Below are positions 1-5,014 of a DNA stretch of 6,694 bases, piece after piece (the stretch's first letter is position 1; each line of letters opens with the position of its first letter). The DNA lies in assembly GCA_947625395.1 (NCBI GenBank), contig CANQOD010000068.1, positions 1 to 6,694 on the forward strand, read 5' to 3'. The stretch is from an uncultured Bacilli bacterium (GTDB taxonomy: Bacteria; Bacillota_I; Bacilli_A; RF39; UBA660). The notes under the pieces were generated by a model. That model did no database searches. It saw only the letters and a list, made by a program, of their open reading frames with translations, and had not been told where the DNA came from. The position numbers and the translations under genes are program-made.

Positions 1-1
1 T

Positions 2-1471
2 CAAAATAAAATGATAGGGATTGGAGACACAATCACATATGAATTAAGAATTTGGTTAGATAAGGACACTCCAAACAGTGAACAAGGAAAGAGTTATCAA
101 AGCAAAGTGGCTGTTGATGCAAATCAACTAAACTATCCCAATCCACCAGTGTTAGCGGATAACATGATACCGGTTGTGTATGATGAAAATGAGAAGCGTT
201 GGGAGAAAGCAGACATTGAACAAGCTTGGTATAACTATGATAAACAAGAGTGGGCGAATGCGGTGACCGTCACTTCGGGAACAAGAACAACCTACCAACA
301 AGCAAGTTCAGGAACAGAAGTAAAGATGGAAGATATCTTACAGATGTGGGTATGGATACCTCGATACAGTTACACCATAAAATCAGAAGATGGAGAACAT
401 TACTATGGCAAGAAAGAGGAAGGAAGAAAGGACGAACCAAGTCAAACCTTACCAGGAGAAATTGATATCAAATTTATTGGAGTAGAAGACAAAGATACCA
501 AAGGGAGTGCACAATACACAGGAAAATATGCGAAGAATTGGTATACGCCACCTGGCTTCACCTTTGGAGAAGAGGAACTTTCAGGAATATGGATAGGTAA
601 ATTTGAAACTGGATACAGTAGTGGAGAAGGAACTGGCGTTGGTGCGACAAATACCGTCGCTGCTCAAAGTGATACAGAGGAACCCAATCGAGCCATTATC
701 AAGCCGAATGTGTACAGTTGGAGAAATATTCGAGTATCAACGTTAGATTTGGTTTCAAGACGAATGATTGAAGATGGAAATGTGTTTGGCTTTGACCAAA
801 GTACTTATGATAGTCATGCAATGAAACACAGTGAATGGGCCCTCATTTCATACATAACACAAAGTAAATATGGCAAATATGGAAATCCATTATATACAGA
901 TGCAAACAAAGAAATCTATATGAATACGTATTATGCCTATGTGACAGGTTGTTCTTCTGGACTTCCTAATTCTTCCTATTCTTCTTCCTGCGTTAATACT
1001 TATGATGTGATAGTTGACCGAGGAAGTGGTCAAGCTTATGCTGGAGCTGGAGCTAGTAGTACTGGAAATATCACAGGAATCTATGATATGTCTGGTGGAG
1101 CTTGGGAATATACCATGGGAGTCCTTAATAAGATGTCTGGGAATACAGACAGTTTAAACTCAGGCTATACAGGCCAGCTCACAAATGGAAGCATACAAGG
1201 ACGTACTTGGCCAGATGCAAAATATTATGATATTTATATGAGCGAAGATGTCAATACAGCATGTGGAGAGAATCCCTGTAAAGGCCATGCCTTAAATGAA
1301 ATTGCTAGTTGGTATGGTGATTTTACGGGTATGGTTACTGTGACGTATCCATGGACAGTTCGTGGTGGTAGTCATAACGATGGTATACTTGCTGGTATTT
1401 GTTTTTATAGTTATGGCCATGGTGGCATTAATGCAGTTGGTTCGTTCCGCCAAGTCCTCGCCCCTTTATAA
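2..1471 (+). CDS. Surface/pilin-like protein with C-terminal FGE/SUMF-like (C-type lectin fold) domain, 5'-truncated
   Basis: The frame is open to the left edge, and no Shine-Dalgarno precedes the ATG at 11, so the real start lies outside the window. Residue numbers below count from that ATG. Residues 8-36 (ITYELRIWLDKD onward) look like the end of a beta-rich exported domain. Residues 52-120 (MIPVVYD, WYNYD.QEWANAV, MWVWIPRYSY) form a module I recall from large surface proteins of uncultured gut Bacilli and Clostridia. From about residue 190 there are FGE-sulfatase landmarks: GIWIGKFET (192-200), PNVYSWRNI (232-240), HSEWALISYITQSKYG (273-288), YDMSGGAWEY (358-367), RGGS (451-454) and SFRQVLAPL (478-486). 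Aligned by eye on the RGGS block, Asp457 and Gly462 sit where catalytic FGE has its two cysteines, so a binding role is more likely than catalysis. The pairs Cys314/Cys327 and Cys418/Cys423 could be disulfides outside the cell. The C-terminal ~35 residues may be hypervariable. The ligand is unknown. Confidence 0.8.
   Translation, partial: QNKMIGIGDTITYELRIWLDKDTPNSEQGKSYQSKVAVDANQLNYPNPPVLADNMIPVVYDENEKRWEKADIEQAWYNYDKQEWANAVTVTSGTRTTYQQASSGTEVKMEDILQMWVWIPRYSYTIKSEDGEHYYGKKEEGRKDEPSQTLPGEIDIKFIGVEDKDTKGSAQYTGKYAKNWYTPPGFTFGEEELSGIWIGKFETGYSSGEGTGVGATNTVAAQSDTEEPNRAIIKPNVYSWRNIRVSTLDLVSRRMIEDGNVFGFDQSTYDSHAMKHSEWALISYITQSKYGKYGNPLYTDANKEIYMNTYYAYVTGCSSGLPNSSYSSSCVNTYDVIVDRGSGQAYAGAGASSTGNITGIYDMSGGAWEYTMGVLNKMSGNTDSLNSGYTGQLTNGSIQGRTWPDAKYYDIYMSEDVNTACGENPCKGHALNEIASWYGDFTGMVTVTYPWTVRGGSHNDGILAGICFYSYGHGGINAVGSFRQVLAPL
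1361..1468 (+). other. Candidate DGR-type variable region with GC-rich tail
   Basis: From RGG (1361) to the Gly codon at 1439-1441 there are 27 codons, and 25 of them end in T or C. The exceptions are ATA (1385) and GCA (1433). The codons at non-glycine surface positions (AGT, CAT, AAC, GAT, CTT, ATT, TGT, TTT, TAT, GTT) are all ones that adenine-only mutagenesis of AAT/AAC can produce. The next eight codons (1442-1465, SFRQVLAP) contain 16 G/C of 24 bases in otherwise AT-rich DNA. That resembles the GC-rich initiation-of-mutagenic-homing element at the 3' end of DGR variable regions. Known DGR targets also end in a C-type lectin or FGE-like fold, with the variable residues just before the stop codon. 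No template repeat or reverse transcriptase is present in the window, so this remains a candidate. Confidence 0.5.
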
Positions 1472-1507
1472 AAAAAGAAAGTGAAATCTCCTTTTCCTTT
1501 CTTTTTT
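1471..1507. terminator. Bidirectional terminator between convergent genes
   Basis: A perfect 11-bp inverted repeat pairs 1471-1481 (AAAAAAGAAAG) with 1497-1507 (CTTTCTTTTTT). The stem can be extended inward by GAAA/TTTC past one bulged T. A T-run follows on the + strand, and the A-run at the left becomes a T-run on the - strand, so either transcript could terminate here. The last base of the left gene's stop and the first two + strand bases of the minus-strand gene's stop (TTA at 1506-1508) lie in the stem. Confidence 0.75.
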
Positions 1508-1859
1508 AAATGAAAAATTGTGGTGCATTTTCGCTTTGCTCTTGTCGTTCCATTTTCTCATTTACAGTTGTTTCCATCATCTGATTTGTACTTGGCCCAT
1601 CTCCCATTGCTGTAGCAATTTTCAACATCGTTTTTGCATTTGTTAAAATAGGCTTCACTTGGTAGACAATGGGAATGGCTTGATTAATGATACCTAAAGT
1701 GCGTTGCGTGTTATTTAAAAATTGATTCCAATTGAATTTTGGCTTTTGTATCCCTGATAAGATTCCTTTTTGAAAAAAAGAGGATTTTCTGTTTTGCAAA
1801 TTCAAATTTTGATAGGGACTTTGATAGAAATTTCCATAGGGTTCATATTGATTATACAT
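1506..1859 (-). CDS. Small YqfQ/VrrA-like protein
   Basis: This is a 117-residue protein with no signal peptide or clear membrane segment. The N-terminus (1-24) is rich in Tyr, Asn and Gln. It is followed by a basic segment (25-45) and then a helical core at 46-85 containing NNTQRTLGIINQAIPIVYQ and VKPILTNAKTMLK. That core resembles the conserved C-terminal motif of Bacillus YqfQ/VrrA (NxQKxL..A....P.VQQYGPLVKN.P...K), and the low-complexity N-terminus also fits VrrA. The tail (86-117) is polar with Gln/Glu-rich stretches. The start is well supported: a strong Shine-Dalgarno, AAGGTGAT on the minus strand (complement of 1863-1870), lies 3 bases before the ATG at the top of the frame, with AAGGTG as its core. 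The gene is divergent from the gspF-like operon and convergent with the surface-protein gene. The biochemical role of this family is not clear, and my assignment is from motif memory only. Confidence 0.7.
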   Translation of the reverse strand: MYNQYEPYGNFYQSPYQNLNLQNRKSSFFQKGILSGIQKPKFNWNQFLNNTQRTLGIINQAIPIVYQVKPILTNAKTMLKIATAMGDGPSTNQMMETTVNEKMERQEQSENAPQFFI

Positions 1860-1899
1860 TTTATCACCTTTACTATACTATATGTTTTAAAACTCAATC

Positions 1900-1928
1900 T
1901 TGTGTAAATAACTATTTTTTGGTATACT
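1900..1928 (+). promoter_or_regulatory. Putative sigma-A promoter for the gspF-like/prepilin peptidase operon
   Basis: A -35 of TTGTGT (1900-1905), a 17-base spacer and a -10 of TATACT (1923-1928) lie about 30 bases before the ATG at 1960. The -10 matches consensus at 5 of 6 positions. The -35 matches only the leading TTG, so this is a moderate prediction. A purine-rich ribosome binding site, AGGAAGGGA (1941-1949), follows. Confidence 0.5.
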
Positions 1929-1959
1929 TTTATAAAGAGTAGGAAGGGAAGAGAAGCAA

Positions 1960-3396
1960 ATGGAATTGATTTTTAAACCATTTATCATTATCTATCATTT
2001 GGTTCGAGCAATTTTTTTCTTTCCTAGGAAGATTTTATCATATGCCTATTCAGGATTCTTAGCAATCTTAGACCAATTTAGCTTACGAAAAGAAAAACAA
2101 AAAGAAGAAATTCCAAACATTCTAGATGAAGTGCCAGAAGATGTGAAAGGACTTCGACCTGAAAAGAAAAAATTTGAAAAAGACCCTACTTTAATTTCCT
2201 ACCGTTATACGATCATTTTATCTAATGGAAAAAAGGCCAACGGAACCTTTGAAGCCCATTCTGTCAATGAAGTAAAAGAGTTTTTAACCAATGAAGGTTA
2301 TAAAGTTGTTAAAGTAGAACCACGAAGTAAACTTGATGTCGACATTATGACTGGTGGTAAATTCAAAGCCAAAGACTTATCTTTTTCTTTGACCCAACTT
2401 TCTACTTATATTAAAGCAGGAATTCCTTTGATTGATTCTGTTCGAATTCTTGAAAAGCAAACGACAAACCCAGCACAACGAAAGATTTATCAAAAGCTTG
2501 TCTATGAACTTTTAAAGGGTGAAACTTTGTCTGTAGCAATGGAAAAACAAAGCGATAAGTTTCCAAAGCTACTCATCAATATGGTTCAAACAGCTGAGTT
2601 GACAGGTGATTTGACAACCGTATTAGATGATATGGCAGATTTTTATACTTCACAAGAAGAAACAAGAAAACAAATGATTAGTGCAATGACTTATCCAACA
2701 GTTGTTTTAGTTATTTCATTTGTTGTTTTAATTTTCATTATGTTAAAGATTGTTCCCGCTTTTGTAGGAATGTACGAAGAACAAGATGCCTCCTTACCAG
2801 GCATTACGCTTTTCATCATGGGATTGAGTGATTTTGTTTCTAAAAATATTCTTTTAGTCATTATCTTACTCGTTCTTGCCATCACTACTTTTGTCTTGTT
2901 ATATAAAAATGTAAAACCATTCCGAAGAGTTGTCCAACAAGTCAGCATGCATATTCCAGTCATGGGCAAAATTATCATTTATAATGAAGTCTATAATTTT
3001 ACGAAAACATTTGCTTCTTTATTAAATCATGGTGTCTTTATTACGGATAGTATTGAGATTTTAGGACATTTAACAAACAACGAAATCTATAAAAGCATTA
3101 TTAATAAAACATTGGTTAATTTAAGTAAAGGAGCTGTCATTTCCGAATCTTTTAAAGGAGAATGGGCCTTTCCAGTAGACGCCTATGAAATGATTGTGAC
3201 TGGAGAATCAACAGGTCAACTTGGATTGATGATGGAAAAAGTGGCAAGTCATTATCAATTACAACATAAATCACTAATTACCCAATTAAAAAGTTTAATC
3301 GAACCAATTATGATTCTTCTTTTAGCAGCCATTGTTGGTGTTATCTTATTGTCTGTCATTGTGCCAATGTTTGATATCTATAGTAAAATTCAATAG
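1960..3396 (+). CDS. Type II secretion/type IV pilus inner-membrane platform protein (GspF/PilC/ComGB family)
   Basis: Platform proteins of this family sit in the cytoplasmic membrane and couple the assembly ATPase to pilin or pseudopilin extrusion. The protein has 478 residues, against roughly 400 for the family. Residues 80-125 (YRYTIILSNGKKANGTF onward) match the small N-terminal domain of PilC. The first GspF domain (about 138-265) has FSLTQLSTYIKAGIPLIDS, ISAMTYP and a membrane helix near 247-268. A second helix lies near 296-315. The second GspF domain (about 340-470) has YNFTKTFASLLNHGVFITDS, TGESTGQLGLMMEKVASHYQ and the closing LIEPIMILL...VGVILLSVIVPMFDIY helix. The odd part is residues 1-78: a hydrophobic/aromatic stretch (about 4-38) and then a charged linker, placed before the usual N-terminal domain. 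The prepilin peptidase follows directly, so the two are surely co-transcribed. The assembly ATPase and pilins are not in the window, so pilus, competence pseudopilus and secretion cannot be told apart. Confidence 0.93.
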   Translation: MELIFKPFIIIYHLVRAIFFFPRKILSYAYSGFLAILDQFSLRKEKQKEEIPNILDEVPEDVKGLRPEKKKFEKDPTLISYRYTIILSNGKKANGTFEAHSVNEVKEFLTNEGYKVVKVEPRSKLDVDIMTGGKFKAKDLSFSLTQLSTYIKAGIPLIDSVRILEKQTTNPAQRKIYQKLVYELLKGETLSVAMEKQSDKFPKLLINMVQTAELTGDLTTVLDDMADFYTSQEETRKQMISAMTYPTVVLVISFVVLIFIMLKIVPAFVGMYEEQDASLPGITLFIMGLSDFVSKNILLVIILLVLAITTFVLLYKNVKPFRRVVQQVSMHIPVMGKIIIYNEVYNFTKTFASLLNHGVFITDSIEILGHLTNNEIYKSIINKTLVNLSKGAVISESFKGEWAFPVDAYEMIVTGESTGQLGLMMEKVASHYQLQHKSLITQLKSLIEPIMILLLAAIVGVILLSVIVPMFDIYSKIQ

Positions 3397-3400
3397 AAGT

Positions 3401-3408
3401 AGGTGGAG
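3401..3408 (+). promoter_or_regulatory. Ribosome binding site that decides the prepilin peptidase start
   Basis: AGGTGGAG at 3401-3408 is the only good Shine-Dalgarno between the two genes. It ends 3 bases before the TTG at 3412 (5 bases if AGGTGG is the pairing core). The in-frame GTG at 3403 lies inside this site and so cannot be served by it. Confidence 0.65.
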
Positions 3409-3411
3409 CGT

Positions 3412-4176
3412 TTGCAATTCGTATATTTAATTCTTTTCTTTATCATGGGAACGTTATTTGGTTCCTTTTTCACTGTTGTTGGCTTGCGCCTTGAAAAAAA
3501 AGAAAGCTTTTGGAAAGGAAGAAGTCATTGTGATTCTTGTAAACATGCTTTACGAGCAGGGGATTTAGTCCCTATTATCTCGTATTTCTGTTTAAATGGT
3601 CGCTGTCGTTATTGTCATAAAAAAATTTCTCCGCTATCTACTTTTATTGAATTTTTCACAGGTATTTTATGGATGATTGCGTACTATCGTTTTGGATTGA
3701 CATTGGATTTATTGTTGATATTGTTGGTTATTTCAATGACAATGATTTTGATTGTCAGTGATTTAAGTTATTATGTGATTCCTGATGAAGTCTTAATTAC
3801 ATTTGGTATTTGTATTTTTTTGCTGCAAATTGCTCGAGAAGGAATCTTAATGAGTTTAGTACATCTTGGTACAGGCCTCTTTTTATTCTTATGTATGTAT
3901 GGCTTGATGTTACTTGGAAACTTTCTTTTTAAAAAAGAATCTTTAGGGGGAGGAGATATTAAATTATTATTTGTTTTTGGCTTGTTGCTAGACCCTATTT
4001 TGGGAATACTATCCATTTTTATCGGTAGTTTTATTGCTTTACCAGTATCCCTTTTCCTATATTATAAAAATAAAGACCATATGATTCCTTTTGGACCTTT
4101 CTTACTTATTGCGCTTTTATTGCTTTTGTTTTCGAAAATCACGGCTCAAGATGTTTTATCTTTCTTCTTGTTTTAG
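3412..4176 (+). CDS. pilD: Prepilin peptidase / leader peptidase (A24 aspartic protease, PilD/ComC family)
   Basis: This is a polytopic membrane enzyme that cleaves the leader of type IV pilins or pseudopilins and, in many members, N-methylates the new N-terminus. I chose the TTG at 3412 (254 residues) because the Shine-Dalgarno at 3401 fits it. A GTG at 3403 would add three residues, and the numbers here count from that GTG. The first helix (about 6-28) includes MGTLFGSFFTVV. A cytoplasmic zinc-type loop has Cys43-x2-Cys46 and Cys68-x2-Cys71, as in classical bifunctional enzymes, within the family pattern CDSC...GDLVPIIS...GRCRYC. The two catalytic aspartates are visible as Asp120 (VSDLSYYVIPD) and Asp185 (GGGDIKLL, the GxGD motif). 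The C-terminal MIPFGPFL is also typical. Six to eight membrane helices are likely. The gene starts 15 bases after the platform gene, with no terminator between them. The gene symbol is generic: comC is equally fitting if the system serves DNA uptake. Confidence 0.93.
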   Translation: MQFVYLILFFIMGTLFGSFFTVVGLRLEKKESFWKGRSHCDSCKHALRAGDLVPIISYFCLNGRCRYCHKKISPLSTFIEFFTGILWMIAYYRFGLTLDLLLILLVISMTMILIVSDLSYYVIPDEVLITFGICIFLLQIAREGILMSLVHLGTGLFLFLCMYGLMLLGNFLFKKESLGGGDIKLLFVFGLLLDPILGILSIFIGSFIALPVSLFLYYKNKDHMIPFGPFLLIALLLLLFSKITAQDVLSFFLF

Positions 4177-4177
4177 C

Positions 4178-4206
4178 TTGAAAAAAGTGTCTTTTTCACC
4201 TATAAT
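4178..4206 (+). promoter_or_regulatory. Near-consensus sigma-A promoter
   Basis: TTGAAA (4178-4183), a 17-base spacer and a perfect TATAAT (4201-4206) start 2 bases after the prepilin peptidase stop codon. Transcription should begin near 4212-4214. This leaves a leader of under 20 bases that contains AAGGAG (4218-4223) before the ATG at 4231. It also rules out the in-frame ATG at 4207, which lies upstream of the transcript start. Confidence 0.8.
4179..4198 (+). repeat. Inverted repeat inside the promoter spacer
   Basis: TGAAAAA (4179-4185) and TTTTTCA (4192-4198) are perfect 7-bp arms around a 6-base centre, running from the -35 element to just before the -10. The repeat could be an operator for a dimeric repressor, or a weak terminator for the upstream operon. 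The stem is nearly all A-T and no T-run follows it, so it would be a poor intrinsic terminator. Confidence 0.45.
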
Positions 4207-4217
4207 ATGTTGTATTT

Positions 4218-4223
4218 AAGGAG
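4218..4223 (+). promoter_or_regulatory. Ribosome binding site that decides the start of the orphan gene
   Basis: AAGGAG lies 7 bases before the ATG at 4231, which is ideal spacing. The longer in-frame reading from 4207 has no such site and would place this Shine-Dalgarno inside the coding region. Confidence 0.8.
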
Positions 4224-4230
4224 AAATACC

Positions 4231-4920
4231 ATGAAAATTATTTATGAAAATGGAAAAGAAAATAAAGTGTATATTCAAAAACGAGATATCTTGTATTTAG
4301 AACGATTAGGAGAATGCCAATATCCACTTTGTTTTGCCAAATCCCCATCACAAGTACCTCTTCAAGATTTGACGGATTCTGATTTTGTTCTTTATGAGGG
4401 TGAAGAAGCTTTACACTATTTTAAAGCGCAGAAAAATATCATTGATTATCTTGATTATTTAGAGATGAGCAGTGAAGATTTAACTTCTTATTTAGAGGAC
4501 CCTATTGATAGCTATTCTTATCAATCTATGCAAGAACTTCATTTTGAAAAAGAAGGAATTAAAGCACTTCCATATCCAATCACACTAGAAAACAGTAAAT
4601 GTTTATTATCAATGGAAGAAGAACATGTGCACTTTTCTTTCAACATGTCTTTAGAAATTCCCCAATTGTTTTCCTTTGTGCAAACAGGAGAAAGCTGTTT
4701 TCTTCATCAAAAAGGCATTCCTTGGTCCTTTGTGACAAATTGTAAAAAATTAGCAAGTGTCTATACATTTAAAGAAGATTTTATCATACTACCAACAAAC
4801 GATGCTTATACCATGTTGTTGATACCACTTCCAGAAGAAAAGAAAAAACAAGAAGAAATTCCGAAAAAAAGAAGTTATATCAAACAGTTTTTACACGCAT
4901 TGAAAAAGACAGAAAATTAA
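4231..4920 (+). CDS. Unrecognised soluble protein (229 residues)
   Basis: I do not recognise a family. The ATG at 4231 is supported by AAGGAG 7 bases upstream and by a promoter whose start point lies after the alternative ATG at 4207. The protein has no signal peptide and no membrane helix, so it should be cytoplasmic. The N-terminal ~100 residues are rich in Asp, Glu and Tyr (for example YLEMSSEDLTSYLEDPIDSY at 76-95). Residues 100-200 alternate hydrophobic and polar residues in a way that suggests beta strands (HFSFNMSLEIPQLFSFV, DAYTMLLIPLP). The last ~28 residues (PEEKKKQEEIPKKRSYIKQF onward) form a charged, net basic helical tail. Cysteines at 29, 34, 124, 156 and 171 form no classical metal motif. 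The gene has its own strong promoter and its own terminator, so it is probably a single transcription unit. Its position after pilus genes and before mtaB does not fix a function. Confidence 0.85.
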   Translation: MKIIYENGKENKVYIQKRDILYLERLGECQYPLCFAKSPSQVPLQDLTDSDFVLYEGEEALHYFKAQKNIIDYLDYLEMSSEDLTSYLEDPIDSYSYQSMQELHFEKEGIKALPYPITLENSKCLLSMEEEHVHFSFNMSLEIPQLFSFVQTGESCFLHQKGIPWSFVTNCKKLASVYTFKEDFIILPTNDAYTMLLIPLPEEKKKQEEIPKKRSYIKQFLHALKKTEN

Positions 4921-4935
4921 AGTTCTGTTTTTTTT
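4903..4935 (+). terminator. Intrinsic terminator of the orphan gene
   Basis: A 12-bp stem pairs 4903-4914 (AAAAAGACAGAA) with 4923-4934 (TTCTGTTTTTTT), with one G-T pair. The GC-containing core is ACAGAA/TTCTGT, and eight T's run from 4928 to 4935. The stop codon (4918-4920) lies in the loop, so the terminator overlaps the end of the gene. Confidence 0.8.
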
Positions 4936-4955
4936 AAATTCAACCGAAAAAAAGA

Positions 4956-4984
4956 TTGACGATAAAACGTTTGTATGGTATTTT
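4956..4984 (+). promoter_or_regulatory. Putative sigma-A promoter for mtaB-recD2
   Basis: TTGACG (4956-4961, 5 of 6 to consensus), a 17-base spacer and TATTTT (4979-4984, 4 of 6) lie right after the preceding terminator. The expected transcript start near 4991 leaves a leader of about 24 bases with GGAG at 5001-5004, 10 bases before the ATG at 5015. Confidence 0.7.
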
Positions 4985-5014
4985 AATGATTGAATGATTT
5001 GGAGATGAGCGACA

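Noticed and set aside
250..465. 71-codon open frame inside the surface-protein gene
   Set aside because: It lies wholly inside a well-supported coding frame, has no ribosome binding site and shows no recognisable domain.
1471..1507. Hairpin after the surface gene as a DGR-specific cruciform downstream of the homing element
   Set aside because: Its position fits, but the stem is A/T-dominated with a T-run on both strands and separates convergent genes, so a bidirectional terminator explains it without a DGR role.
1872..1882. Overlapping TATAGT hexamers on the minus strand as a -10 box for the YqfQ-like gene
   Set aside because: The transcript would start inside or beside the Shine-Dalgarno, and no -35 sits at 16-18 bases, so I do not call a promoter there.
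1739..1942. Open frame of 67 codons on the + strand
   Set aside because: It is antisense to the YqfQ-like gene, runs through that gene's Shine-Dalgarno and the promoter region of the next operon, and has low-complexity Phe/Tyr-rich content with no ribosome binding site.
2691..2978. 95-codon minus-strand frame within the platform gene
   Set aside because: It is antisense to conserved GspF membrane-helix sequence; its composition is explained by the complementary codons.
3771..4016. 81-codon minus-strand frame within the prepilin peptidase gene
   Set aside because: It is antisense to the catalytic GxGD region and has no start signals.
4207..4230. Eight-codon N-terminal extension of the orphan protein from the ATG at 4207
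   Set aside because: That ATG directly follows the TATAAT box, so it would lie upstream of the expected transcript start, and it lacks a Shine-Dalgarno.
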